In this document: in pieces, positions 28,519-38,119 of the stretch
Numbering within the stretch: position 1 is the first letter of the stretch
Layout of the letters: each line of letters begins with the position of its first letter
Notes under the pieces: generated by a model
What the model saw: only the letters and a program-made list of their open reading frames with translations
What the model was told of the DNA's origin: nothing
The model's database searches: none
Position numbers and translations under genes: made by a program
Assembly (NCBI RefSeq): GCF_900108305.1
Contig: NZ_FNUX01000021.1
Span: 1 to 52,523, forward strand
DNA from: Nitrosomonas ureae
Lineage (GTDB): Bacteria > Pseudomonadota > Gammaproteobacteria > Burkholderiales > Nitrosomonadaceae
Direction: 5' to 3'
Length of the DNA: 52,523 bases

Positions 28519-29664
28519 ATGAAGTGGCGAAAAATAATCTTGTCGCGCCTGATACTACTGTTTTTGATGGCAAACACAGGTTGCGCTATGTTTCCTGAAA
28601 CCAAGAATATCGATTATAAGTCCGCCGGCAAGGTACCCGCCCTGGATGTACCTCCTGACTTGGTTCAGCCTGACATTGATGAGCGCTACTCCATTCCGGA
28701 GCTGAGTGCACCTGGAAGTACAACGTTTTCCAGTTATAGCAGTGAGCGGGGAGGACAGCAAAATACCGGCTCATCGTCTTTATTGCCGTCATCATCCTTT
28801 CAGAATGTGCATATTGAGCGTTCAGGAACACAGCGCTGGTTAGTTATTCCTCAAAAACCTGAAACTGTATGGCCGATAATTAAAGAATTTTGGCAAGAAC
28901 TTGGTTTTCTGATCAAAACAGAAGTTCCTGAAGCTGGAATTATGGAAACGGATTGGGCTGAGAATCGAGCCAAGATTCCACAAGATATTGTACGCACTTT
29001 ACTCTCCACCGTTCTCGACAGCATTTATTCCACTGCTGAGCGCGATAAATTTCGTACCCGCCTGGAGCGAAACGAGACAGGGAATACGGAAGTGTATATC
29101 AGCCATCGCGGCATGATCGAAGTCATGGAAGGTGGCCCTCTGAATCGCACCATCTGGCAACCGCGCCCAGCAGACCCTGACTTGGAAGCTGAAATGCTCT
29201 CGCGTTTAATGATGCGCTTCGGCGTTGAGGAGCAAAAAGCCAAGCTGGAATTAGCCACCGGCAAAAATAATACTTCTGCTGAACGCGCTTATATCGATCA
29301 AGAAGGAACAACTCTTGTTATTAACGAAGCATTCGACCGATCCTGGCGACGTGTTGGTTTGGCACTTGATAGGATCGGCTTTACCGTTGAAGATCGCAAT
29401 CGTGAAGAAGGCATTTATTTTGTACGTTATGTTAATCCCGATATCGATAGTAAGAAGAAAGGCGACGATAAAGGCATTTTGTCAAACATAATGTTCTGGC
29501 GCAGTGATGACAAGGAGGCAGCCAAAGCGGCAAAGTTCCGTATTAAGGTTCATAATACTGGAGCCAATACATGCAAAGTAACCTTCTTAAATGATGATGG
29601 ATCAGCGGTAAGCTCTGCCACATCCAGTCGTATCCTGAAACTATTGCATGAGCAGTTAAAATAA
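28519..29664 (+). CDS. bamC: Outer-membrane assembly lipoprotein BamC
   Basis: BamC (NlpB) is an accessory lipoprotein of the BAM complex that inserts beta-barrels into the outer membrane. The 381-residue protein has a short signal peptide with a lipobox-like ANTGC (Cys about residue 22). A conserved unstructured segment follows (KSAGKVPALDVPPDL), which in E. coli contacts BamD. Two helix-grip domains then follow; the second includes DRSWRRVGLALDRIGFTVED. It follows dapA by ten bases, in the same probable operon. Confidence 0.9.
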   Translation: MKWRKIILSRLILLFLMANTGCAMFPETKNIDYKSAGKVPALDVPPDLVQPDIDERYSIPELSAPGSTTFSSYSSERGGQQNTGSSSLLPSSSFQNVHIERSGTQRWLVIPQKPETVWPIIKEFWQELGFLIKTEVPEAGIMETDWAENRAKIPQDIVRTLLSTVLDSIYSTAERDKFRTRLERNETGNTEVYISHRGMIEVMEGGPLNRTIWQPRPADPDLEAEMLSRLMMRFGVEEQKAKLELATGKNNTSAERAYIDQEGTTLVINEAFDRSWRRVGLALDRIGFTVEDRNREEGIYFVRYVNPDIDSKKKGDDKGILSNIMFWRSDDKEAAKAAKFRIKVHNTGANTCKVTFLNDDGSAVSSATSSRILKLLHEQLK

Positions 29665-30108
29665 GACACCTTGATCCCCTAAAGGAATATGCTCGCTGAA
29701 TGCTTCTTTCTGCCAGGATCTGCGTTAATTGCTATACCGGGAATTGTCAAAGAAATACATCCATCGGGATGCTAAAAGCATTCACCCTTCCCGGCATTGA
29801 AACCGAAAATACGATTTTAGGTGTATTCTTTCAGGAACGTTTTAATTAGAACTGCCGTCTCCAGTTTTGCTTCATCCAATCCATCGCTGTATCTCGTCAA
29901 TTAAGCCATTCAAAACCCTTATGTTCAGATTTCCTTCTCACTTAAAATACACACTCTTCAATTTCATTTTACATCTCCCTAACAAATTGATATAAATTGA
30001 AAAATTACAATCCACACTGAAATCTATAGAAAAAAGTAAAATTAACTGCTATCTTACGCAAACAAAGAAACTTCTCTATTATTTACAGCAAAACGGAAGG
30101 AGCATTTC
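29665..30108. other. 444-base gap after bamC
   Basis: I see no gene here. A partial inverted repeat (CCGGGAA at 29737-29743 and TTCCCGG at 29788-29794, with an inner CATCC/GGATG stem) lies 72 bases after bamC and could be its terminator, though no T-run follows. The second half is AT-rich and should hold the promoter of the next gene. Confidence 0.4.
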
Positions 30109-30582
30109 ATGACCCAAGTAATCTCAATTCCAAACATGAGAAACCAGAACCGTCGTCAAGTTATGCCCTTCTTTTGCATCTATCACATGGGAATTAAAAC
30201 CGGCAGAAGATTAGGCGAACGTAGAATTCCTGAGAAAGGAAAACCGGAATATGTAGATCGCTATGCCGGGCATCTGATGCTTTGTACAGTGGCTATTTTG
30301 TTATTGGGTGTATTAGATGCTTTTTTTACACTCAATATTCTAGCCAGAGGTGGAGAAGAACTGAATTGGGTTATGGCACAACTGATTGAAGATAGCGCAC
30401 AAAAATTTGTCAGTTTTAAGCTGGCACTAACATCGATGGCGCTGATATTGCTTATCATTCACCATAATGTACGGTTAACCGAAAAAATACGCGTGTGGCA
30501 CATCAAATATTTGATTCTTTCCGGTTATACTGTATTGATTGGTTATGAGTTGTACTTATTGAATCTTGCGGGCTTTTACTGA
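30109..30582 (+). CDS. DUF5658 family small membrane protein
   Basis: The 157-residue protein has a basic N-terminal region (about 1-50). Three hydrophobic segments follow near 56-76, 99-118 and 131-152. The first ends in GVLDAFFTLNILARGGEELN, the signature of DUF5658 proteins, then WVMAQLIEDSAQKFVSFKLA. The function of the family is unknown. A GGAAGGA site lies nine bases before the ATG. It stands alone and converges with the type I secretion genes, ending 15 bases from their last stop codon. Confidence 0.7.
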   Translation: MTQVISIPNMRNQNRRQVMPFFCIYHMGIKTGRRLGERRIPEKGKPEYVDRYAGHLMLCTVAILLLGVLDAFFTLNILARGGEELNWVMAQLIEDSAQKFVSFKLALTSMALILLIIHHNVRLTEKIRVWHIKYLILSGYTVLIGYELYLLNLAGFY

Positions 30583-30597
30583 TTCATATCAATTAAA

Positions 30598-31935
30598 TTA
30601 ATTCCGGTACGATGTGAAGTAACTAGCGACTTTCCTCAAGTCATCAAATGCTAATGTACCGGCAGCTAGCTGCAATCGAAGATAAGCCAGCATGTAGTTA
30701 TATCGTGCCTGAGCAAGATCACGCCGGGATGTGTGTAATTGCTGTTGAGCGTCCAAAAGATTTAAATTAATACGAACACCGCCACGAATACTTTTCTGCG
30801 TGGCTTCCACAAGCAACTCTGCTGATTTTACTGCCAGTTCCAAGGATTCAATCCTTTTGACGCTACTGATTAACAGATTATATTGCTTACGTAACTCAAC
30901 CAAAACTTTATCAGTCGCTGCGTCTAGCTCAGCCTCAGCGCGCGCGTGGTTTGCAACTGCTTGTGTAGTTAGAGCATTTACGCGCCCTCCTGAATATATG
31001 GGCATATTAACTTCAATTCCAATTGTTCCGAATTCTGCATCCAGGCCTTGCGTAACAAAAGACCCCCTTTTATTCTTTTGTAAACTGGCAACCAAATCAA
31101 CTCGAGGTAAATGACCGGCGTGATTTTTCTTGATTTCTTCCTTCCCGGAAACCACATTATGACGTTGCGTAACCAATTCAGCGTTCTGCTCAAGCGCCAA
31201 AGCCTGCCACGTGTCATAGCCATCCGGAAGCTGTATTGTATGAGAACTGAAAGTATCATCTAAACGGACCAGTTGTGTTATTTTCTGCCCTATCAATGCT
31301 TCCAGCTTAAGTTGTGCAATTTCCAACTCATCTTTTGCTTCAATTATTTTCGCTTGTGCTAATGCGTGCTTAGATTGTGTTTCCAAAACATCGGTAGTCG
31401 TTCCTTCTCCTTTTTGCAACATGCGTTCATTGACACGTTTCAGTTCTTCAAGGGCTGCAAGCTCTGTTTCGGCAATTCTTACACGATCTTGTGCTAGCAA
31501 AGTTTCGACATAAGCTTCTACAACTCGAACGAGAAGCTGCTGACCATGCCCAAGAAATTTTGCACGGCTAGAATCAGCTCTGGCTTTTCCTTGCTGATAT
31601 CCAGCTATTGCTTCAAGATTGAATAAGGGTTGGCGCAAAGTTAACGTACTCACTTGCCCATCAAAATTCAGCGGTTGAGTACCATTACCGGTATCCAATG
31701 TACCTGAATTCTTGTTTTGGGCATGCGTTACAGTCAAGCTAGGCAAAAGACTGGCACGCCCTATGATTTCTGCCTGCTGTCCCGCTTCATTTTCGTGCAA
31801 CGCGGAACGATAGATGGGGTCGTGCTGCAATGCTGCTTCATAAGCATCCAGGAGATTCATAGCACGAGCGAAATTAGTTACATCAATGAAAAGTAAAAAA
31901 ACGATTATTACGGCCTTGGAATAAAAAGTAATCAT
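30598..31935 (-). CDS. TolC-family outer-membrane channel of a type I secretion system
   Basis: The 445-residue protein has a signal peptide (cleavage after FARA, about residue 25). It shows the duplicated coiled-coil/beta layout of TolC proteins: LLDAYEAALQHDPIYRSAL at the start, SLTVTHAQN, TLRQPLFNLEAIAGYQQGKA, then the second repeat with VNMPIYSGGRVNALTTQA. The C-terminus has INLLNLLDAQQQLHTSRRDL-like spacing. It would form the outer-membrane tunnel for the ABC exporter and adaptor encoded immediately upstream on the same strand (gap seven bases). A separate housekeeping TolC role cannot be excluded, but the linkage favours dedicated use. Confidence 0.9.
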   Translation of the reverse strand: MITFYSKAVIIVFLLFIDVTNFARAMNLLDAYEAALQHDPIYRSALHENEAGQQAEIIGRASLLPSLTVTHAQNKNSGTLDTGNGTQPLNFDGQVSTLTLRQPLFNLEAIAGYQQGKARADSSRAKFLGHGQQLLVRVVEAYVETLLAQDRVRIAETELAALEELKRVNERMLQKGEGTTTDVLETQSKHALAQAKIIEAKDELEIAQLKLEALIGQKITQLVRLDDTFSSHTIQLPDGYDTWQALALEQNAELVTQRHNVVSGKEEIKKNHAGHLPRVDLVASLQKNKRGSFVTQGLDAEFGTIGIEVNMPIYSGGRVNALTTQAVANHARAEAELDAATDKVLVELRKQYNLLISSVKRIESLELAVKSAELLVEATQKSIRGGVRINLNLLDAQQQLHTSRRDLAQARYNYMLAYLRLQLAAGTLAFDDLRKVASYFTSYRN

Positions 31936-31942
31936 CGCACAA

Positions 31943-33301
31943 CTACTCTTCGCTTAGAGATGAATGCACACGATCAAGAATGGGTTTAAATAAATAATTC
32001 ATAAGCGAACGCTCGCCTGTCTTAATGAATATTTCTACCGGCATGCCCGCTCGTATTTGTTCATCGGTCAATTGTCTCATACCTTCTGGCGTTACCTTAG
32101 CTTTAATACTGTAAAATGGAAATCCGCTTTGCTCATCAACAAGGCGGTCTGCTGATACCTGGGTAACGATACCAGGAATATTGGGGGTTTTCTTTTGATT
32201 CAGCGCAGAAAAAATCAGATCCACTGGAAGGTCAACATGAATTTTGTCAATTAAATGCACAGGTACCTGGCCTGTAATGATCAGCATATCATCGCTTGGA
32301 ACGATATCCATCAATTTGAATCCTGGACTGATTACCCCTCCTTTTGTAAACACATTCATACCGACAACAATACCGTCTACGGGAGCTTTAACTTCTACGT
32401 TTGCCAGTTCAAAATCCTGTCCGATTAAGCGGCTGCTTAAAACCTCAGCTTCGCGCTGCACATCGGATAGCGCCTGCCGAACTTCTTTCTGATATTCCTG
32501 CAACCGGTGAATACGGCGTTGTTCAAATTCTGTAATCTGGCGTTGCGTACGTCCAATATTCCCAATATCGGAAGAAATTTCTCCTGTAAGTTGCGTATAG
32601 CTTCGCTCAAGTTCCAAAACGCGATTGTGGGGAACAAAGCCATCCATTGCTAGATCACGTAAACTGAAGAGTTGTTCTTCAAGGAACTTGAGTTGCTGGT
32701 TTTTACTGCCTCTTGATGCTTCCAATCCCCGCAACTGTAATTTCAACCCGGCAGTACTTTCATCAATTGCAGCAATCTCATGCTGTAAAGCAAGTTTACG
32801 CGATGAGAATAGCTGATTCTGAATGCTGATATTATTTGTAATACGCGAATCATTCTGCGCTGCAAGCAATTCTTTTGGAAAGGTGATTTCACTCGCTCCG
32901 TCACGTTCGGCCAATAACCTGGCTTCAATCGCACGCGCCGCATAAAGTTGACTGCGGGTTATTTCGGCTTGAGCTTTGATTTGAACGTCATTCATGTGTA
33001 CCAGGATCTGTCCCTGCTTTACATGATCACCTTCCTTGATCAGAATATCATCAATGATACCCCCAGTCTGATGCTGCACTGCCTGAAGATGACTCGCTAC
33101 AGTTACTGTCCCCATAACGGGCACTCCTTTATCCAAAGGAGCGATAGATGACCACAGAATGAATCCGCAAAACCCTGCCAAAACAATCCACCAGCCAAGT
33201 TTGGTATAAGTTGTTTCATCTGTTTTGACTTGGGTAGACAGATCAACCATTGGAACACTCTCAATAATTGATTCTTTTTCTTCAGCAACAAGCTTCATCA
33301 T
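31943..33301 (-). CDS. HlyD-family periplasmic adaptor of a type I secretion system
   Basis: The 452-residue protein has a short cytoplasmic N-terminus and one membrane helix (about 35-53, WWIVLAGFCGFILWSSIAP). A periplasmic part follows with a lipoyl-like half (VQHQTGGIIDDILIKEGDHV), a long coiled-coil hairpin (about 130-290), and the returning half (VKAPVDGIVVGMNVFTKGGV). The C-terminal beta domain ends GMPVEIFIKTGERS. It is the PrtE/HlyD-type membrane fusion protein joining the ABC exporter to TolC. It lies 64 bases after the ABC gene and seven before the TolC gene, a compact three-gene operon. Confidence 0.93.
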   Translation of the reverse strand: MMKLVAEEKESIIESVPMVDLSTQVKTDETTYTKLGWWIVLAGFCGFILWSSIAPLDKGVPVMGTVTVASHLQAVQHQTGGIIDDILIKEGDHVKQGQILVHMNDVQIKAQAEITRSQLYAARAIEARLLAERDGASEITFPKELLAAQNDSRITNNISIQNQLFSSRKLALQHEIAAIDESTAGLKLQLRGLEASRGSKNQQLKFLEEQLFSLRDLAMDGFVPHNRVLELERSYTQLTGEISSDIGNIGRTQRQITEFEQRRIHRLQEYQKEVRQALSDVQREAEVLSSRLIGQDFELANVEVKAPVDGIVVGMNVFTKGGVISPGFKLMDIVPSDDMLIITGQVPVHLIDKIHVDLPVDLIFSALNQKKTPNIPGIVTQVSADRLVDEQSGFPFYSIKAKVTPEGMRQLTDEQIRAGMPVEIFIKTGERSLMNYLFKPILDRVHSSLSEE

Positions 33302-33365
33302 TATTCCTATTCGTTGATCGAAATATTGTTCTCAATATGTGATAGAACGGAGCGACACCTTTCAT

Positions 33366-35150
33366 TTAGCTAGTTTTCGTATCAGCTACATCAGCAGTCT
33401 GAGAGCCTTGGTTGGCAGTCTGATTTTCAGCTCTCTTTTGCGCCAGTAATGCCTGTTGAGTTTGCTGTTGTTTTGTCAAGGCCTCGATCACTTCCTTGGT
33501 TGGACCAAACATTTTCACCATGCCATCTTGCAATAGTAATAGCTTGCTGGTCGCACCAAGAATACTGGTTCGGTGTGTAATCAAGACAATGGTTTTTCCA
33601 CGTTTACGCAAATCAATAATGGCAGCCAGAAGCGCTTGTTCACCTACGTCATCCAGATTTGAATTTGGCTCATCCAGAACGATCAATGATGGATCATCAT
33701 ACATTGCACGCGCTAAACCAATGCGTTGTTTTTGTCCGCCGGAAAGTCCCGCGCCACCACCACCCAGCACTGTATCGTAACCTTCAGGCATATTCAGAAT
33801 CATCTCATGAACGCCTGCTCGTTTAGAGGCGAGAATAACCTTCTCGGCGTGAATTTCTCCAAAACGCGCAATATTTTCTGAGACCGTGCCTGCAAATAGC
33901 TCAATATCTTGAGGTAAATACCCGATGTGCGGGCCCAATTCATCTTTATTCCAAAGATAAACATCCGCGCCATCCAATCTTACTTTTCCCGCAGCAGCTG
34001 GCCATATGCCGACCAATAATCGGGCCAGCGTGGATTTCCCAGATCCACTGGGGCCGATAATTCCGAGAACCTCGCCGGCACTCAGAGAGAATGAAAGCCC
34101 TTTAATAACAGGAACCTTTCCACCAGGCGGAGCTGCAGTAACACTTTCTACGCTAATGATACCTACTGGCTTCGGCAATGCCATCCCCGCTTCACGCGCC
34201 GGATTATGTTCAAGTAATTGAGTAAGGCGCTCATAAGCGCTGCGCGTACTTCCTATTTGCTTCCACACGCTGATTAATAACTGAACCGGTGCGATGGCTC
34301 GACCCAATAGTATCGAACCTGCGATCATCATTCCGGGAGTAATACTATTCTCCAAAACCAATAACGCACCTAATCCCAACATGAGTGACTGCAATGCTAC
34401 AGTGAAAGATTTAGACAATGCAGTCATAACACCTGCCTTTTCACTGGCTTCGGCCTGTAAATTAAGAAAACGACTGTGTAATTTATACCAACGGGATTGT
34501 ATATTGGGCAGCATGCCCATAGCCTCGATTACTTCGGCATTACGTAAATTATTTGATGCCACATTGGTAGACGCTACAGCCATTGAATTGGCCTCGGCCA
34601 AAGGCTTGTGTGATATTTTTTCATTAATGTAGGCAAGTGCGATTAATATAGCCGTACCGCATAATGCAAAAATCCCCAAGCCGGGATGGAACATAAATAT
34701 CACGAACAAATAAATTGGAAACCACGGCGCATCAAAAAAAGCGAATAAGGCATTACCCGTTAGAAATTGCCGTAAATTCGTTAAATCTTTCAAAGCTTGC
34801 CCAGCATTGCCATCACCCTGCTTCAAGCTTTCTTCAAAAGCGGCGGTATAGACACGTTTATTCAACTTCATATCGAGCTGCGCACCGACCCGGATTAATA
34901 CAAAACTGCGTATATATTCTAATGCGCCCATAAAAATATAAGCACCTAGCATAATCAACGTTAGCATCAACAAAGTTGTTTCGTTGCGGCTGGTAAGAAC
35001 ACTGTCATAAAGCTGCAGCATGTAAATGGCCGGCATAAGCATGAGCATATTAATGACCGCACTGAAAACCCCAATGTTTCTAAAAGCTTTCTTAAAGCTC
35101 ACCAGTACTTGTGCAACCTCATTTTGAGGAGCTCGAAATTTGAATTTCAT
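33366..35150 (-). CDS. Type I secretion ABC exporter (PrtD/HasD type)
   Basis: The 594-residue inner-membrane half-transporter has a six-helix membrane domain (MLMPAIYMLQLYDSVLTSRN is the PrtD hallmark). The ATPase domain has Walker A GPSGSGKSTLARLLVG, signature LSGGQKQRIGLARAM, Walker B LIVLDEPNSNLD and switch His in VLITHRTS. There is no N-terminal peptidase domain, so the substrate would be an unprocessed C-terminal-signal protein of the RTX/protease type. The C-terminal tail (QQQTQQALLAQKRAENQTAN) is Gln-rich. It is the first gene of the secretion operon; no RTX or protease gene lies nearby. Confidence 0.95.
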   Translation of the reverse strand: MKFKFRAPQNEVAQVLVSFKKAFRNIGVFSAVINMLMLMPAIYMLQLYDSVLTSRNETTLLMLTLIMLGAYIFMGALEYIRSFVLIRVGAQLDMKLNKRVYTAAFEESLKQGDGNAGQALKDLTNLRQFLTGNALFAFFDAPWFPIYLFVIFMFHPGLGIFALCGTAILIALAYINEKISHKPLAEANSMAVASTNVASNNLRNAEVIEAMGMLPNIQSRWYKLHSRFLNLQAEASEKAGVMTALSKSFTVALQSLMLGLGALLVLENSITPGMMIAGSILLGRAIAPVQLLISVWKQIGSTRSAYERLTQLLEHNPAREAGMALPKPVGIISVESVTAAPPGGKVPVIKGLSFSLSAGEVLGIIGPSGSGKSTLARLLVGIWPAAAGKVRLDGADVYLWNKDELGPHIGYLPQDIELFAGTVSENIARFGEIHAEKVILASKRAGVHEMILNMPEGYDTVLGGGGAGLSGGQKQRIGLARAMYDDPSLIVLDEPNSNLDDVGEQALLAAIIDLRKRGKTIVLITHRTSILGATSKLLLLQDGMVKMFGPTKEVIEALTKQQQTQQALLAQKRAENQTANQGSQTADVADTKTS

Positions 35151-35224
35151 CTATATAACGCCATGATTTAGTGTTACCCGATTACAAATATGCAATTTAT
35201 TGAATTAATTATAATTGTTGATGA

Positions 35225-36109
35225 TCATTCTTGACCAGGCAAATCTTTTGCAGTCAACTCAAATGCTCTAGGAAAAAAATTCAGATCCCGTTGTAAGTCC
35301 GAGCAATCAAAATTTAGATTCTGATTCATTCGTTCGGCCATCGCTAACGTCCAATGACGATAACGGGGTAGCCATCGAATCCCCCATGTAGCGCTCTGAA
35401 AAAGCCACAGCGGTATTGTCACTATACGCTGCGGTTGATGCAATGCCGCAAAAATACGATTGACCAGTGCACGGTACGTTAAGGCCTCTCCTCCCCCTAA
35501 ATTATAAGAGCGATTCGCTAAGCTTAAAGTGGTAAGTACCTTAAAACATACGGTCGCAACATCTTCTGCATGAATTGGTTGCCGTAAGCCCTGAGCTGAT
35601 CCTAATAGAGGAAAAAATCCAAACCGACGAATAAAATGCATTATTTCAGAAATATTTTTATCTTGCCCATACCCATAAATCATTGTTGGCCGTAGAAATA
35701 TCCATTCTATATTATGCGCAGTCATCCATGCTTGCACCCTCTCTTCGCTTTTGATCAGCCGCATTGCGATTTCTCGCTCCCTGGAATCCGTAGATGAGTT
35801 TTTAGTGAAACGACTGGTGGAAGATAATACAACAATCCGACGAGCACCATAGGCTAATAAGAGATCAAAATGCTCTGGTAATATCCAGATGGGAGCAACG
35901 CATAGCCAAAGAGGAATGGTTTTGTTTTCTGTGAGATCACTGGAATAATCATTCCTATCAAGCTGCCGCCAAGTGATTTGTGGATGATTTTCTGTGAATA
36001 AACGACGTGAGAAAGCGGTAATACGATAATCGTTATGTAATAATTGGCGTAATAAACATTGGCCAACCAAGCTGGTTGCACCCAGCAGTCCGACACGCTG
36101 TTGATTCAT
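35225..36109 (-). CDS. NAD-dependent epimerase/dehydratase-family protein (atypical SDR)
   Basis: A 294-residue protein from ATG 36109 (MNQQRVGLLGATSLVGQCLL). The longer frame to 36181 adds unrelated sequence, and the ATG overlaps the glycosyltransferase stop by four bases. The Rossmann motif is GATSLVG. A serine pair (VLSSTSRF) and PTMIYGYGQDKN (about residue 140) stand for the SDR active-site region, in which YxxxK is not obvious. The C-terminus resembles nucleotide-sugar epimerases (YNLGGGEALTYRALVNRIFA). It may be a nucleotide-sugar or quinone-linked dehydrogenase. Pairing with a glycosyltransferase suggests a role in making or modifying a glycan; the substrate is unknown. Confidence 0.75.
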   Translation of the reverse strand: MNQQRVGLLGATSLVGQCLLRQLLHNDYRITAFSRRLFTENHPQITWRQLDRNDYSSDLTENKTIPLWLCVAPIWILPEHFDLLLAYGARRIVVLSSTSRFTKNSSTDSREREIAMRLIKSEERVQAWMTAHNIEWIFLRPTMIYGYGQDKNISEIMHFIRRFGFFPLLGSAQGLRQPIHAEDVATVCFKVLTTLSLANRSYNLGGGEALTYRALVNRIFAALHQPQRIVTIPLWLFQSATWGIRWLPRYRHWTLAMAERMNQNLNFDCSDLQRDLNFFPRAFELTAKDLPGQE

Positions 36110-37011
36110 ATTTTTACTTTCAATAATCTGTAACAGTATTGCGCAGAAAGAAACATCACGGCAACTCCAAAGCGAAGCCATACTGCCAAAGAAACTAATC
36201 CCATCAGCATCTTCGGGTATTGCCGCTGAAAAAATTTCCGATAAAAACGTAACATTCCTTTATGCTTATGCCATGTAACAAAGAAAGGCCGGGAGTGGCT
36301 GCAGGCTCCTTGAAAATGGACAACCGGAGCATCCGGTACGAAAACAATTTTCCATTTCTTTTGCTTGAACCGCATACAAAGATCTAAATCCTCGCAGTGT
36401 AAAAAATAATTTTCATCCCACAGACCCACCTCATCGATAGCTGCACGCTTTACCAGCATCAATGCACCAGAAATTGCTTCGACTTCAATGGGCGCATGGG
36501 GCAATGGTTTGTTATTAAGGTGAAAATCAAAAAACAAATGGGGCCAGAATTTCTCCAGGCGATACAATCCAAAAGCACGTACAAAAGCACGCCAAGGAGT
36601 AGGTATGGCTCTCCGCCCCCCACCTTGTTCGGAGCCATCAGGATTAACCAGAAAACCACCGACCATACCAATATGAGTATCTGATTCTATTACCTGAACC
36701 ATGCGCTGCATCGAATTTTCCAGCAAGATACAATCAGGATTCAGGAAAAGAATAAGTGATTGAGTAGACAATTTAAGGCCTGCATTGCAACCCGCCGCGA
36801 ATCCTACATTATCATGCAGACGGACAATGTGCAGTTTTTCTGATGAAAGCTTATTTTCCAATTCTGTCAAGCTCGTATCAGAAGAGGCATTATCAACCAC
36901 AACAACTTGCTGAACCTGTTGCAATACTGCATGAACACAACTTGCCAGAAGCGAACCGCTATTATAGTTGACGATGACTGCTGTTACCGGTTTGCTGCAG
37001 ATGAAATTCAA
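36106..37011 (-). CDS. Family 2 glycosyltransferase (rhamnosyltransferase-like)
   Basis: The 301-residue enzyme begins with the GT-A nucleotide-binding fold VTAVIVNYNSGSLLASCV and VVVVDNASSDTS. The metal-binding LNPDCIL follows (Asp-x-Asp variant NPD), then GGFLVNPDGSEQGGGRR, the acceptor-site ISGALMLVKRAA and the catalytic-base region FLHCEDLDLCMRF. A hydrophobic stretch near the C-terminus (about 270-290) suggests membrane association. These features match WbbL-type rhamnosyl- or related transferases of O-antigen and exopolysaccharide synthesis. It is translationally coupled to the SDR gene (ATGA overlap). Confidence 0.9.
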   Translation of the reverse strand: MNFICSKPVTAVIVNYNSGSLLASCVHAVLQQVQQVVVVDNASSDTSLTELENKLSSEKLHIVRLHDNVGFAAGCNAGLKLSTQSLILFLNPDCILLENSMQRMVQVIESDTHIGMVGGFLVNPDGSEQGGGRRAIPTPWRAFVRAFGLYRLEKFWPHLFFDFHLNNKPLPHAPIEVEAISGALMLVKRAAIDEVGLWDENYFLHCEDLDLCMRFKQKKWKIVFVPDAPVVHFQGACSHSRPFFVTWHKHKGMLRFYRKFFQRQYPKMLMGLVSLAVWLRFGVAVMFLSAQYCYRLLKVKI

Positions 37012-37452
37012 TTAACTTTAACTCCCGTTGCTCTAAGTCCTATAATTAAGAAACGCCCTAGGATTCTTGACCGGGCAATTGACTTGAAAGCATTTTTCAC
37101 TATACGAATATGCGGAGACTTCATATCATTTTACCGCCTTCAGCTAGCCACCGACAGTATATTGTTCTTACTTCATGAGCAAGATAAATAAACCGCGACT
37201 CTGTATTCCCGGATCAATACGCCTGTACTCGTAACACCTCATGCACTCTAGCGCACATTTTGCCCTGGCATCCCTTTATATGGAAGCAATAATACCCGTG
37301 CCCCGGCTCGGTAATTCCGTTTTCTGGGATCCTAAATACGCTGCGGTAAATGAGCGCGTTTCTTGAAGAAATGAAGACTGCTTTATCGAATTCATTATAG
37401 GAGATTGTTGATGCAAATCTTTAGCAAAAGATCAATAAAATCTGACACCAGG
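37012..37452. other. 441-base gap with a possible plus-strand promoter
   Basis: No gene is evident. TTGACT (37079-37084), 16 bases, TATACG (37101-37106) would be a reasonable plus-strand promoter, but no open frame longer than about 20 codons follows before the convergent ynfA-type gene. It could serve a small RNA or be fortuitous. Confidence 0.35.
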
Positions 37453-37794
37453 CTAGGCAGGCTTAATAACCTGCGTTCCAAACATAATGAAAATTACCCC
37501 AGTCAAACAAATGCCTACCCCAATCCAATCAGTGATGGCTGGACGAACTGCATCTATCCCCCACAACCACATCAGCGCCACACAAATATAGACACCGCCA
37601 TATGCAGCATAAACACGTCCTGCAGCTTGAGGATGAAGTGTGAGCAACCAAACAAACAATGCTAAGCTGATAACTGCGGGAAAAAGCAACCAAAGAGGCT
37701 TACCTTCCTTCAAGCAGAGATAGGGTAAATAACAACCGATTATCTCCGCCAAAGCGGTCACAATAAATAAGCTCATTGTTTTTATGATTTCCAT
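37453..37794 (-). CDS. YnfA family small inner-membrane protein (UPF0060)
   Basis: The 113-residue protein has four hydrophobic segments and is close to E. coli YnfA along its length: [20 protein letters not shown], then [20 protein letters not shown] and [18 protein letters not shown]. YnfA proteins resemble small-multidrug-resistance transporters, and some export cationic dyes and biocides. The physiological role here is unknown. The start at 37794 adds five residues before MSLF, an alternative start. Confidence 0.9.
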   Translation of the reverse strand: MEIIKTMSLFIVTALAEIIGCYLPYLCLKEGKPLWLLFPAVISLALFVWLLTLHPQAAGRVYAAYGGVYICVALMWLWGIDAVRPAITDWIGVGICLTGVIFIMFGTQVIKPA

Positions 37795-38119
37795 TACTGC
37801 TGTCCCAATAAAAGCAATTATTTCTGAAGCATGACAAGCAGAAAAGATTGTAACTTGATCTCAAAAATCTTGCTATGGATCAAAAGATCGCTATAGTGCC
37901 AGACAATACTATATTTATCTGGTGAATAAATCAGGATTTAGAAGCTTGTTGTTAAAATAGCTCTGGAAGTACTTGTAATTAGATTGACATAGCATCCAAG
38001 CAAAGATTACTGAAATAATAATCTCTGAATAGGCTAACCAATCGCAATCCGGTCGATTATTCAGATCACGCGGGATAACTGTATGTCCTGAAAATGAACC
38101 GGCAGATTTTAACGTTCAA
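37795..38119. other. 325-base gap, no gene seen
   Basis: I find no coding frame or clear RNA structure here. It separates two minus-strand genes and should carry the ynfA-type promoter. A short CCAGA/TCTGG inverted repeat near 37900 is too weak to call. Confidence 0.4.

Noticed and set aside
37079..37106. Promoter-like TTGACT-N16-TATACG
   Set aside because: No gene or terminator follows that it could serve, so I mention it only under the gap entry.
37405..37665. 86-codon plus-strand open frame
   Set aside because: It is antisense to the well-supported ynfA-type gene and has no recognisable protein pattern.
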